The notes under the pieces are model-generated. The model had not been told where the DNA came from. It made no database searches and saw only the letters and a program-made list of their open reading frames with translations. This document shows positions 37,333 through 45,883 of a DNA stretch of 64,000 bases, piece after piece (the stretch's first letter is position 1; every line of letters starts with the position of its first letter). The translations under genes were made by a program, and so were the position numbers. The DNA is taken from contig NZ_SAVA01000012.1 of NCBI RefSeq assembly GCF_004022465.1, positions 29,427-93,426 of the forward strand. Direction: 5' to 3'. Source of the stretch: Rhodobacter huangdaonensis (lineage in GTDB: Bacteria; Pseudomonadota; Alphaproteobacteria; Rhodobacterales; Rhodobacteraceae).

Positions 37333-37784
37333 TTTAGCCTTCCATGCTGAACAGGTGTCCCCGCGCCATTAGCACGCCGGCTCGCGGCTGTCAGCGGGCA
37401 AAACTGCGCGGAGGCGGTCCGGGCGGCGGCGGCGCATTACAGTTGCGTGAACAGCAGGTGATGCCGGAGGCAGAAGAAAAGGGCCCCGAATGTGGAGCCC
37501 TTTCCATCTTTCCCCCTGTCGGACCGGCCGACTTTGTCATTGGGATGAACGCTAAAACGGAACGAAAATTTCGTCAACAGTCAAATGAAGGTTCTGTAAA
37601 CACCTGTTTTCGTGAAAGAATGCTGCACCGGAGCGGGTGCGGCCAGTCAGGCGGAGAGAAAAGCCCCGGCGCCGCCGCAAGTCGCTGCCGGGCAGGTTCG
37701 GGCTGGCACCGGGAGGTTAAATTTGTATTCTGCCCGGTAACGATGGTGCGCGCCCCGGCCGGGGCGCTGGCGTGTGAGGGACGG
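37333..37784. other. 452-bp intergenic region with a hairpin and minus-strand promoter-like elements
   Basis: No gene is supported here. The left half is very G+C-rich; the right half (37535-37620) is the most A+T-rich stretch in the area. It contains a terminator-like hairpin (37478-37503) and, on the minus strand, TTGACG-N17-TAGCGT (37549-37577). The region must hold the promoters of ialB (minus) and of the HerA-like gene (plus). Confidence 0.5.
37478..37503 (-). terminator. terminator-like hairpin upstream of ialB
   Basis: On the minus strand AAAGGGCTCC, loop ACATTC, GGGGCCCTTT, then TCTTCT: nine pairs with one mismatch. Read with the minus-strand promoter-like elements at 37549-37577 it would end a transcript of roughly 70 nt, either a small RNA or an attenuated ialB leader. 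Confidence 0.45.
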
Positions 37785-39359
37785 ATGACGGGTGTTCTGA
37801 CCGAGGCGGGGATCTTTGTCGGCGGCGGCGGCGAGGGGCACGCGCTGCCACAGCAGCTGCTGCTCAAATACGGCAACCGGCACGGGCTGGTGGCGGGGGC
37901 GACCGGCACCGGCAAGACCGTGACGCTGCAGGTGCTGGCCGAGGCCTTCTCGACCGCCGGCGTGCCGGTTTTCATGGCCGACGTGAAGGGCGATCTGGCC
38001 GGCATCGCGATGCCGGGCACGGCCGCGGGCAAGCTGCACGAGGCCTTTGCCGCCCGCGCCGCGACGATCGGCTATGAGCTTGCCTATCGCGACTTTCCGG
38101 TCACCTTCTGGGATCTCTTCGGCGAGCAGGGCCACCCGGTGCGCACCACGGTCTCGGACATGGGGCCCTTGCTGCTGTCGCGCCTGCTCGGCCTGACCGA
38201 CGCGCAGGAGGGGGTGCTGAACATCGCCTTCCACGTTGCCGACAGCGAGGGGCTCGCGCTGCTCGACATGGCCGATCTGCGGGCGATGCTGGTGAATGTG
38301 GGCGAGCGCGCCGACGAGCTGTCGCTGCGCTATGGCAATATCGCGCCGCAATCGGTGGGGGCGATCCAGCGCGCGCTTCTGGTCCTCGAAAACCAGGGCG
38401 CGGTGAAATTCTTCGGCGAGCCGGCGCTCGATCTCGCCGACATGATGATCCCGGCGCCTGACGGGCGCGGCCGGGTCAATGTGCTGGCCGCCGACAGGCT
38501 GATGGGCAGCCCGCGGCTCTACGCCACATTCCTGCTCTGGCTGCTGTCCGAACTTTTCGAACAGCTGCCCGAGGTCGGCGACCCGGATAAGCCGAAATTC
38601 GTCTTCTTCTTCGACGAGGCGCATCTTTTGTTCGACGACGCGCCGAAGGCGCTGGTCGACAAGGTCGAGCAGGTGGCTCGGCTGATCCGCTCGAAGGGGG
38701 TGGGGGTCTATTTCGTCACCCAGAACCCCGCCGACGTGCCCGAGGACATCCTCGGCCAGCTCGGCAACCGGGTGCAGCACGCGCTGCGCGCCTTCACCGC
38801 GCGCGATCAGAAGGACCTGAAACGCGCCGCCGAAAATTACCGCGCCAACCCGCGCTTCGACACCGAGGACGCGATCCGCGAGGTCGGCACCGGCGAGGCG
38901 GTGACCTCCTTCCTCGAGGCGAAGGGCGTGCCCGGCGTGGTCGAACGCACCCTGGTGCGCCCGCCGCAATCGCGCCTCGGCCCGCTGAGCCCCGAGGAGC
39001 GCCGCGCGATCCTCGCGTCCTCGCCCTTCGGGCTGAAATACGACAAGGTGGTCGACCGCGAGTCGGCCTACGAGATCCTGACCGCGCGCGCCGCCGCCGC
39101 GGCAAAGGACGCCGCCGAGGCCGAGGCGACGGCGCAGAAAGCCGACAGCACCGGGGAGGCGCGCGAGTTCCGCAATGCCCGCCGCTATGACGGCGGCGGC
39201 AGCGACAAGACGGCCAGGACCGCGCCGCGGCGCAGCTCCTCCGCCCGCAACGACAGCCTGCTCGAGACCTTCGGCAAGAGCCTGGTGCGCCAGCTTGGCA
39301 CGAAGGCCGGGCAGCAGATCGTGCGCGGTGTTCTCGGCACGTTCTTCCGCGCCCGCTGA
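37785..39359 (+). CDS. HerA-like ATPase (DUF853 family)
   Basis: 524 residues from the ATG at 37785 (GAGGGA upstream; an in-frame ATG at 37743 is possible). A FtsK/HerA-type fold with Walker A GATGTGKT (38-45), Walker B in KFVFFFDEAHLLFDD, and an arginine-finger-like region near RSKGVGVYFVTQNPADVP. The C-terminal 80 residues are Ala/Glu-rich and then basic. The family is called helicase HerA-like or DUF853; a hexameric DNA or protein translocase is likely, but no partner nuclease (NurA) is adjacent. Confidence 0.88.
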   Translation: MTGVLTEAGIFVGGGGEGHALPQQLLLKYGNRHGLVAGATGTGKTVTLQVLAEAFSTAGVPVFMADVKGDLAGIAMPGTAAGKLHEAFAARAATIGYELAYRDFPVTFWDLFGEQGHPVRTTVSDMGPLLLSRLLGLTDAQEGVLNIAFHVADSEGLALLDMADLRAMLVNVGERADELSLRYGNIAPQSVGAIQRALLVLENQGAVKFFGEPALDLADMMIPAPDGRGRVNVLAADRLMGSPRLYATFLLWLLSELFEQLPEVGDPDKPKFVFFFDEAHLLFDDAPKALVDKVEQVARLIRSKGVGVYFVTQNPADVPEDILGQLGNRVQHALRAFTARDQKDLKRAAENYRANPRFDTEDAIREVGTGEAVTSFLEAKGVPGVVERTLVRPPQSRLGPLSPEERRAILASSPFGLKYDKVVDRESAYEILTARAAAAAKDAAEAEATAQKADSTGEAREFRNARRYDGGGSDKTARTAPRRSSSARNDSLLETFGKSLVRQLGTKAGQQIVRGVLGTFFRAR

Positions 39360-39647
39360 TCAGGCGCCGGGACGCGGCAGCAGCCGCGCCTCGGCCATCA
39401 TCGCGATCAACAGCTCGATATGCCGCGCCAGGCTGTACTGCGCGCAGCCCTCGCGCCGATGCGCCTCGAGCACCGCCTCCTCGGCAATCAGCGCGCGCAG
39501 CGCCGCCTCGGGGGGGGGCGCCTCGGCAAGCCGCATCAGCCGCTTCAGATCGCGCGCGCGGTTGTATTCGCCCTGGCCACAGCGCGCGGCGCGGATCAGC
39601 AGACGCGGCCGGCGCAGCGTGGCGATACTGTCGTGAAGGTCGGTCAT
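39360..39647 (-). CDS. small conserved hypothetical protein, probably DUF6477
   Basis: 95 residues from the ATG at 39647. Sequence features are a basic N-terminal part (ATLRRPRLLIRAARCGQ, YNRARDLKRLMRL) and a helical acidic middle (ALRALIAEEAVLEAHRR). It resembles a short family found beside HTH/DUF6456 genes in Rhodobacterales; that identification is from memory. It starts directly after the stop of the convergent HerA-like gene and is divergent from the DUF6456-type gene. Confidence 0.7.
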   Translation of the reverse strand: MTDLHDSIATLRRPRLLIRAARCGQGEYNRARDLKRLMRLAEAPPPEAALRALIAEEAVLEAHRREGCAQYSLARHIELLIAMMAEARLLPRPGA

Positions 39648-39780
39648 GGCAGGTCCCCCGTGCAAAGACCGGACCAGCATTACTCAACCTATACGGGTGT
39701 TGCGCGAAGCCCCGCAGAACCGCGCGGCCCATATGGAAATCTTTAGAATTTTTAAAGAAATCTGGGGGTCGCCCGAGTTA

Positions 39781-39819
39781 TTAACGAACGGGTAATCAAA
39801 GCAACCCACGGTTGTTACC
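39781..39819. promoter_or_regulatory. CtrA-like half-site pair and inverted repeat in divergent promoter region
   Basis: TTAA-N7-GTAA (39781-39795) differs by one base from the TTAA-N7-TTAA box used by the cell-cycle regulator CtrA. It overlaps a dyad in which CAACC-CAC-GGTTG (39802-39814) is flanked by GGTAA and TTACC. The 226-bp region separates the DUF6477-like and DUF6456-type genes and has an A+T-rich patch (39731-39770). Confidence 0.3.
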
Positions 39820-39873
39820 GACGAAACGGCGGCAGGGCGACGGCGCCTGCGCCGCGCCGATCCGGGGGAAGAC

Positions 39874-40989
39874 ATGACGACGACCAGCCCGGCCCTGGCA
39901 CCGCTTCCGGCATGGCTGCCGGACCATGCGCGGCTCTACCTGCGCCATGTCGAGGAGGGGATCCCGCTGCGCGCGCTGGCGCGGGCCGAGGGCTGTCACG
40001 CCTCGACGGTGCTGCGCCGTGTGCGCCAGGTCGAGGCGCGCCGGGACGACCCGCTGGTCGACGAGGCGCTGGCGCGGCTCGGGCATGGCTCCGCTTTCGT
40101 CGGGACGGCCGTTCATCGAAAGGACGAGACCGAGATGACCGCACCGATCCGCCCTGCGGGCCTGCCCGCGGACGAGGAGCTTGTGGCGCGCGAGGGGCGC
40201 CGGATCCTGCGCCGCCTCGCCGAACCCTCGGCGCTGCTGCTCATCGCCGATGACATGGACAAGGCCGTGGTGCTGCGCGGCACGGTGCGCACCGCGGTGA
40301 CCGAACGCGCGTTGGCGCGGGTCTTCGCGCTGAAGGACTGGATCCAGCTGCACCGCGCCGCCCGGGTGACGAGCTATGAGATCACCGTTGCCGGGCGCGC
40401 CGCGCTGAAGCGGATGATCGAGGAGGAGACCCTCGCGCGCGGCCTGCCGGGCGGCGAGGCGGCGGGCTCGGTCTTTGCCGGCCAGCATCGCGACTGGGGC
40501 GAGCGCGCGGTGCCCGATGCCACGGGGCAGACGCGGCGGCTGCGCGCCAACCTCGCCGAAAGCCCGCTTGCGGTGCTGGCGCGGCGGCGCGACGCGCAGG
40601 GGCAACCCTTTCTCGGCCCGGAGCTGGTCGCGGCGGGCGAGCGGCTGCGCGAGGATTTCGAACTCGCCCAGATCGGCCCGCGTGTGGCACAGAACTGGGA
40701 ACGGTTTCTCACCTGTGGCGAGCGCGCGGGCTATCGGCCGGATCTCGGCCCGGGCTCCGGCGGCTCCGACCGCGCCCGCGAGCGCCTCGCCGCGGCGCTG
40801 CGCGACCTCGGCCCGGGGCTCGGCGACATGGTGCTGCGCTGCTGCTGCTTTCTCGAGGGGCTCGAGGCCGCCGAGCGGCGGTTGGGCTGGTCGGCGCGAT
40901 CGGGCAAGATCGTGCTGCGCATCGCGCTGATGCGGCTCAAGCGCCATTACGACGAGACCTGTGGCGGCACCTCGCCGCTGATCGGCTGA
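39874..40989 (+). CDS. helix-turn-helix protein, DUF6456 type
   Basis: 371 residues. The N-terminal 60 residues look like a sigma-like/RNA-polymerase-associated helix-turn-helix (YLRHVEEGIPLRALARAEGCHASTVLRRVRQVE). The C-terminal 150 residues match the alphaproteobacterial DUF6456 block (ESPLAVLARRRDAQG, LVAAGERLREDFELAQ, GWSARSGKIVLRIALMRLKRHY). It is probably a DNA-binding regulator; the regulon is unknown. It ends just before an inverted pair of repeat elements shared with the convergent XRE gene. Confidence 0.78.
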   Translation: MTTTSPALAPLPAWLPDHARLYLRHVEEGIPLRALARAEGCHASTVLRRVRQVEARRDDPLVDEALARLGHGSAFVGTAVHRKDETEMTAPIRPAGLPADEELVAREGRRILRRLAEPSALLLIADDMDKAVVLRGTVRTAVTERALARVFALKDWIQLHRAARVTSYEITVAGRAALKRMIEEETLARGLPGGEAAGSVFAGQHRDWGERAVPDATGQTRRLRANLAESPLAVLARRRDAQGQPFLGPELVAAGERLREDFELAQIGPRVAQNWERFLTCGERAGYRPDLGPGSGGSDRARERLAAALRDLGPGLGDMVLRCCCFLEGLEAAERRLGWSARSGKIVLRIALMRLKRHYDETCGGTSPLIG

Positions 40990-41036
40990 ACGGCCCGGAG
41001 GCGGGCAGGGGGCGCTGCCCCCTCGGGCTTCGCCCT

Positions 41037-41112
41037 CACCCCCGGGATATTTGGAGCGATTGGAAGACAAGGGCCATCACCGCTTCCAATTGCCTCAAAT
41101 ATCCCGGGGGTG
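41037..41112. repeat. large inverted repeat formed by two facing repeat cores
   Basis: CACCCCCGGGATATTTG (41037-41053) and ATTGGAAG (41059-41066) are exactly mirrored by CTTCCAAT (41083-41090) and CAAATATCCCGGGGGTG (41096-41112). Five unpaired bases sit on each side between the arms and 16 bases form the loop. It lies between convergent genes, so it could act as a bidirectional terminator. Confidence 0.8.
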
Positions 41113-41140
41113 AATTTTGCCGTCAGGCAAAAGAGGGGGC
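41081..41140 (+). repeat. exact 60-bp repeat, copy 1 (repeat copy B)
   Basis: Identical over 60 bp to 45383-45442. The tripartite element runs 41096-41149: core CAAATATCCCGGGGGTG, hairpin TTTTGCC-GTCA-GGCAAAA (41115-41132), then hairpin AGGGGGC-TG-GCCCCCT (41134-41149). It lies at the 3' side of the XRE-type regulator gene. Confidence 0.9.
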
Positions 41141-41160
41141 TGGCCCCCTCCTGTCTTTCT

Positions 41161-41784
41161 TCAGACGAGCGAGGTCACCCAGAGCACCGTCGCATCCTCG
41201 TGGCTCACCGAGACGAGGTTGTGCCCCATGCTGGCATCGTAATAGGCGCTGTCGCTGCGCTTCAGCTCCTGAGGTTCGTAGAACTCGGTATAGAGCCGCA
41301 CGATGCCGGTGAGGACATAAAGGAATTCCTCGCCGTCGTGGCGCACCCAGCCGTGGAACTCCTCGAAGCTGCGCGCCCGGATCCGGGCACGATAGGGCAG
41401 CATCTGCTTGTTGCGCAGCGCATTCGCCAGAAGTTCGTGCTCGTAGGTGGTGGTCAGATGCGCCACGCCCTCGCCGGCGCGGGTCACCGCCATCCGCCCC
41501 GTCACCTGCCCCTTCGAGGGCGGGGTGAACAGCTGCGGCACCGAGATCGCCAGCCCCTCGGCGAGCTTCTTCAGCGCTTCGTAGGTCGGCGACATCTGCC
41601 CGTTCTCGATCTTCGAGAGGGTCGAGCGGGCGAGCCCCGCCTGCGCCGCCGCCTGTTCGAGCGTCCAGCCGCGGGCCTTGCGCAGCTCGCGCACACGGGC
41701 GGCGAGGTCGACGGGTTCGGGAACCACTTCCTCGCCGCTCTCGCGCGCGATGCGGATGATCTTCGCGTGTTCGATCTCGCCCAT
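41161..41784 (-). CDS. XRE family regulator with C-terminal cupin
   Basis: 207 residues. A Cro/C1-type helix-turn-helix occupies about 28-85 (VRELRKARGWTLEQAAAQAGLARSTLSKIENGQMSP), and a cupin domain follows (EFHGWVRHDGEEFLYVLTGIVRLY). This HTH-cupin class often controls small-molecule or amine metabolism and senses a ligand in the cupin. It is divergent, 48 bp away, from an acyl-CoA ligase gene that may be its target. Confidence 0.9.
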   Translation of the reverse strand: MGEIEHAKIIRIARESGEEVVPEPVDLAARVRELRKARGWTLEQAAAQAGLARSTLSKIENGQMSPTYEALKKLAEGLAISVPQLFTPPSKGQVTGRMAVTRAGEGVAHLTTTYEHELLANALRNKQMLPYRARIRARSFEEFHGWVRHDGEEFLYVLTGIVRLYTEFYEPQELKRSDSAYYDASMGHNLVSVSHEDATVLWVTSLV

Positions 41785-41832
41785 GGCGGCCTCCGGCTTG
41801 CAACCCCGCTGCACGCGGCGTAGCAGGAAGCC

Positions 41833-43359
41833 ATGCTCTCTGTCCATGCCTCGCCCTTTGCAGACCCTGCGCCCGCGTCCTTCAACATGGCGGCCCATGT
41901 GCTCGCCCCTGCCGCCGCGCGTGCCGATCGCTCGGCCTTGCAGATCCTCAGCCCGACCGGGGCCGAGCGCTGGTCCTGGGCGCGGCTCGAGGCGGCGGTG
42001 CGCGGCGCGGGCACCGGGTTCCTGGATGCCGGGCTGGTGCCGGGCGATCGGGTGCTGTTGCGGCTTGGCAATACCCCCGAGTTTCCGGTGGCCTATCTCG
42101 GCGCGATCGCGGCCGGGCTGGTGCCGGTGCCGACCTCGCCGCAGCTGACGGCGGGCGAGATCACCAGGATGGCGGCTCAGGTCGCCCCGGCGGCGATCGT
42201 CGCGGACGCGGGGATCGCGCTGCCCGACAGCCCCGCGCGGGTGATCGGCGAGGCCGAGCTGCGCGGCTTCGAGGCGCTCGCCCCCTGTGCCTGGGAGATG
42301 GGCGATCCGGACCGGCTGGCCTATGTCGTCTTCACCTCGGGCACCTCGGGCCAGCCGCGGGCGGTGATGCATGCGCATCGCGCGATCTGGGCGCGGCGGA
42401 TGATGCATGCGGGCTGGTACGGGCTGACGCCCGCGGACCGGATCCTGCACGCCGGCGCCTTCAACTGGACCTACACGCTCGGCGCCGGGCTGATGGACCC
42501 CTGGTCGGTCGGTGCCACCGCGCTGATCCCGGCGCCCGGTGTGCCGGTGCAGGCGCTGCCGCTGCTTCTTCGCCGCTTCGATGCGACGATCTTTGCCGCC
42601 GCGCCCGGGGTCTACCGGCAGATGCTGCGGCATCATCCGAAGCTCGCCCTGCCGCGGCTGCGGCACGGGCTCAGCGCCGGCGAGGCGCTGCCTGCGCTCA
42701 CCCGGCAGCACTGGCGCGCCGCCACCGGGACCGAGATCTACGAGGCGCTCGGCATGTCGGAATGCTCGACCTTCGTCTCGGGCGCGCCGGGGCACCCTGC
42801 GCCCGAGGGCTGCGCCGGCTGGCCGCAGGAGGGGCGCACCCTCGCCGTGCTTGACCCCGAGGGCGCCCTGGTTCGCCGCGGCAGCCCCGGCACGCTCGCC
42901 GTGCACCGCACCGATCCCGGGCTGTTCCTCGGCTACATGGGCGCGCCCGCCGCCACCGCCGCGCGCTTCAGCGCCGATGGGGAATGGTTCCTCACCGGCG
43001 ACACGGTGACGATGACCGAGGCCGGCGCGATCCGCTACGAGGGGCGCGCCGACGACATGATGAATGCGGGCGGCTTCCGCGTCAGCCCGCTCGAGGTCGA
43101 GGCGGCGATGGCTGGCTGCCCGGAGGCGGGCGAGGTTGCCGCCGTCGAGATCCGCGTCAGCGCCGAGGCGAGCGTGATCGCCCTTGCCCATACCGGCGCC
43201 GCGACGGCCGAAGCGCTTGCCGCTCATGCCGCCGCCACGCTTGCCCGCTACAAGCAGCCCCGCCTGTTCCGCGCCGTTGCCGAATTGCCGCGCAACCGCA
43301 ACGGCAAGATCGACCGCCGCGCCCTGCGCGACGCCTGGCCCAAGGAGCCCGCCGCATGA
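41833..43359 (+). CDS. AMP-forming acyl-CoA synthetase / ligase
   Basis: 508 residues of the ANL superfamily. The P-loop-like motif YVVFTSGTSGQPRAVMH is at about 164-180, the aromatic-turn motif is IYEALGMSEC, the hinge Asp is in FLTGDTVTM and the C-terminal catalytic Lys is in NRNGKIDRR. It adenylates a carboxylic acid and transfers it to CoA; the substrate is unclear (benzoate-like or fatty acids). Its stop overlaps the start of a DsbA-family gene. Confidence 0.9.
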   Translation: MLSVHASPFADPAPASFNMAAHVLAPAAARADRSALQILSPTGAERWSWARLEAAVRGAGTGFLDAGLVPGDRVLLRLGNTPEFPVAYLGAIAAGLVPVPTSPQLTAGEITRMAAQVAPAAIVADAGIALPDSPARVIGEAELRGFEALAPCAWEMGDPDRLAYVVFTSGTSGQPRAVMHAHRAIWARRMMHAGWYGLTPADRILHAGAFNWTYTLGAGLMDPWSVGATALIPAPGVPVQALPLLLRRFDATIFAAAPGVYRQMLRHHPKLALPRLRHGLSAGEALPALTRQHWRAATGTEIYEALGMSECSTFVSGAPGHPAPEGCAGWPQEGRTLAVLDPEGALVRRGSPGTLAVHRTDPGLFLGYMGAPAATAARFSADGEWFLTGDTVTMTEAGAIRYEGRADDMMNAGGFRVSPLEVEAAMAGCPEAGEVAAVEIRVSAEASVIALAHTGAATAEALAAHAAATLARYKQPRLFRAVAELPRNRNGKIDRRALRDAWPKEPAA

Positions 43360-44006
43360 TCCCGCTCGACATCTTCGCCGACCCCGTCTGCCCCTGGTGC
43401 CTGATCGGGAAGGCCAATCTCGACCGCGCACTCGAGGCGCGGCCGGGCCATCCCTTCGTCCTTGCCTGGCACCCGTTCCGGCTTGATCCGACGATGCCGG
43501 CGGGCGGCATGGCCCGCCCCGATTACCTGCGCGCGAAATTCGGGGCCGAGGCCGACAGCATCGACATTCCGGTGCTCGAGGCGGCGCGTCGGGCCGGGGT
43601 CACACTGGACCTCGCCGCGATCGCACGGGTGCCGAATACGCTCGATGCGCACCGGCTGCTGCACTGGGCCGGCATCGAGGGGCGGCAGACCCCGGTGATG
43701 TCGGCGCTGATGCGCGCCTTCTGGCGCGAGGGGCGCGACATCGGGGCGCCCGAAGTGCTGGCCGGGATCGCCGAGGCCGCGGGGATGGACCGGGCGCTGG
43801 TCGAACGGCTACTGGCCAGCGATGCCGACCGCGACGAGGTCCTTGCCCGCGAGGCCCATGCCCGCGAACGCGGCATCCGCGCCGTGCCGAGCTTCGTCAT
43901 CGGCAACCAGCACATGGTCGAGGGCGCGCAGCCGGTCGAGACCTGGCTTGCGGTGATCGACGAGCTCGCGGCCGCCCCGGAAGATGCGCCCGAAGCTGAG
44001 CACTGA
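43356..44006 (+). CDS. DsbA family oxidoreductase (FrnE/HCCA isomerase-like)
   Basis: 216 residues. A thioredoxin-fold N-terminus carries CPWC (residues 12-15), a helical insertion follows, then the cis-Pro loop AVPSFVIGNQHMVEGAQ. There is no signal peptide, so it is the cytoplasmic FrnE / 2-hydroxychromene-2-carboxylate isomerase-like branch. It overlaps the acyl-CoA ligase gene by four bases (ATGA), implying co-expression; this may point to aromatic or thioester chemistry, but that is inference. Confidence 0.9.
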   Translation: MIPLDIFADPVCPWCLIGKANLDRALEARPGHPFVLAWHPFRLDPTMPAGGMARPDYLRAKFGAEADSIDIPVLEAARRAGVTLDLAAIARVPNTLDAHRLLHWAGIEGRQTPVMSALMRAFWREGRDIGAPEVLAGIAEAAGMDRALVERLLASDADRDEVLAREAHARERGIRAVPSFVIGNQHMVEGAQPVETWLAVIDELAAAPEDAPEAEH

Positions 44007-44097
44007 CGCACAACCCCCTGCGCGATCCCGCGCGGCGCGGGGCTGGCATTCCCGCGCGAGGGGGCTATGGTCGGCGCGAACCTGAAAGGCCCCTCCC

Positions 44098-45315
44098 GTG
44101 ACCCAGTCCCCCGTTCCCGCACCGGTGCGCACTCTCTCGCTGCCCGAATTCGTGGCGATGCTTGCCTCGCTCACCGCCACCGTCGCCTTCTCGATCGACG
44201 CGATGCTGCCGGCGCTGCCCGAGATCGCCGCCACGCTCTCGCCCGGCGACGTGAACCGCGCCCAGCTGGTGCTCACGGTCTTTGTGCTCGGCATGGGGCT
44301 TGGCACCTTCTTCGTCGGGCCGATCTCGGACGCGATCGGGCGCAAGCGCACGATCACCGGCGGCATCGTGATCTATGTGGTGGGCGCGCTCGCCGCCGCC
44401 TGGTCGCACAGCCTCGAGATGCTGCTGATCGCGCGTTTCGTGCAGGGGATCGGCGCCTCGGGGCCGCGGATCGTGCCGATGGCGCTGGTGCGCGACCTCT
44501 ATGCCGGGCGCGAGATGGCGAAGATCACCTCCTTCATCATGATGCTCTTCATCCTGGTGCCGGCGCTGGCGCCGACGATCGGCGGGGCGATCGCCGCGGT
44601 CTTCGGCTGGCGTGGCATCTTCGGCGCCTTCGTGGCCTTCGGTCTGCTCGGCGTGCTCTGGGTGATCCTGCGCCAGCCCGAGACCCTGCCGCCCGAGCGC
44701 CGCCGCCCCTTCGTGCCGGGGGCGCTGCTCTCGGGCGCGCGCGAGGTGCTGTCGGATCGCGACGTGCGGTTCTACACCGCGATCCTCGCGCTCGGCTTCG
44801 GGCAGATGTTCTCGGTGCTGTCCTCCTCGCAGCAGCTCTACGCCGCCTATGGCGTGCACGAGACCTTCCCGCTGTGGTTCGGCGCGGTGGCGATCCTTGC
44901 CGGCACCGGCTCGGTCTTCAACGCGCGCTTCGTGATGCGGCTCGGCATGCGGCGGATCGTGCGCGGCGCCTATCTGATGCAGGTCTGCCTCTCGGCACTG
45001 ATGCTGGCGGCGCTGCTCGCGGGTTTCGTGACCCCGGCGGGCGGGCTGCTCGCGGTCTTCGCCTGGAACGTGTCGGTGTTCTTCATCGCCGGCCTCACCT
45101 TCGGCAACCTGAATGCGCTGGCGATGCAGAAGATGGGGCATCTCGCCGGCATGACCGCTTCGGTCGTCACGGCCCTTTCGACGGTGGGCGCGGTGTCGAT
45201 CGCGGCGCCGGTCGGGCTGATGTTCGACGGCACGGCGCGCCCGGTGGTGATCGCCACGCTGATCTGCTCGGGCCTTGCCTGGGCGCTGATGGGGCGCACC
45301 GACGATCAGATCTGA
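44098..45315 (+). CDS. MFS multidrug transporter, Bcr/CflA type
   Basis: 405 residues from a GTG start. About twelve transmembrane helices are predicted; the inter-helix 2-3 motif reads GPISDAIGRKRTITGG and the motif of the drug/H+ antiporter 12-TM group is present (ARFVQGIGASGPRIVPMALVRDL). It exports hydrophobic compounds across the inner membrane. It is about 90 bp downstream of the DsbA-like gene and ends before repeat copy C. Confidence 0.9.
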   Translation: MTQSPVPAPVRTLSLPEFVAMLASLTATVAFSIDAMLPALPEIAATLSPGDVNRAQLVLTVFVLGMGLGTFFVGPISDAIGRKRTITGGIVIYVVGALAAAWSHSLEMLLIARFVQGIGASGPRIVPMALVRDLYAGREMAKITSFIMMLFILVPALAPTIGGAIAAVFGWRGIFGAFVAFGLLGVLWVILRQPETLPPERRRPFVPGALLSGAREVLSDRDVRFYTAILALGFGQMFSVLSSSQQLYAAYGVHETFPLWFGAVAILAGTGSVFNARFVMRLGMRRIVRGAYLMQVCLSALMLAALLAGFVTPAGGLLAVFAWNVSVFFIAGLTFGNLNALAMQKMGHLAGMTASVVTALSTVGAVSIAAPVGLMFDGTARPVVIATLICSGLAWALMGRTDDQI

Positions 45316-45382
45316 GGCAGGGGCGCCCGCGCCCCGGTCCCGTCCCGGTAACGGCACGACGGCAGGCACAGCGCCACCGCCC

Positions 45383-45442
45383 CGCTTCCAATTGCCTCAA
45401 ATATCCCGGGGGTGAATTTTGCCGTCAGGCAAAAGAGGGGGC
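45383..45442 (+). repeat. exact 60-bp repeat, copy 2 (repeat copy C)
   Basis: Identical to 41081-41140. The tripartite element runs 45398-45451: core, TTTTGCC/GGCAAAA hairpin, then GGGGGC-AGG-GCCCCC hairpin. Like copy B it lies between convergent genes, four bases from the stop of the CsbD-like gene. Confidence 0.9.
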
Positions 45443-45454
45443 AGGGCCCCCACC

Positions 45455-45772
45455 TTACTCGTTGTCGCCAAAGCGCGAATCGTCGTCGAATTCGTCCTCG
45501 CCCTCGGGCACGAACTTCTCCGACAGCAGGATCGAATGGTTGTCATGCAGCGGATCCATGACGACATCCGAGGGCAGCTCGCCCGTCAGCCAGTCACGGA
45601 TCTCGTCGCGCGCCTCGGCCGGGTCCTGCCCGGAAAGCTCGGCGATATAGGTGACGAAGGCGCGCTGGTCGCCGTCGATCTCGTCAAGCCGGTCTTCCTC
45701 GGCATCGGGCCAGCGGTTCTGGATCGCCTCATAGAAGGCGCTCCAGTTGTCCTGAACATGGTGCCATTTCAT
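45455..45772 (-). CDS. small acidic protein with CsbD-like pattern
   Basis: 105 residues, strongly acidic. The first 70 residues follow the spacing of CsbD/YjbJ stress proteins (NWSAFYEAIQNRW, LDEIDGD, the Gly and final Trp of ARDEIRDW). The C-terminal tail is very acidic (EGEDEFDDDSRFGDNE). CsbD-like proteins are general-stress proteins of unknown mechanism. The resemblance is by pattern only and was not verified by search. Confidence 0.65.
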   Translation of the reverse strand: MKWHHVQDNWSAFYEAIQNRWPDAEEDRLDEIDGDQRAFVTYIAELSGQDPAEARDEIRDWLTGELPSDVVMDPLHDNHSILLSEKFVPEGEDEFDDDSRFGDNE

Positions 45773-45883
45773 CTCAGTCTCCTTCCCGGCGCAAACCCTC
45801 CCGCGCCCGTCTCAACATTGCGCTTCAACGGGGCGGGAGAAAAGGCCTTTCTCCTGTGTCGATTGTCGCGGAACGGGGCCCGC

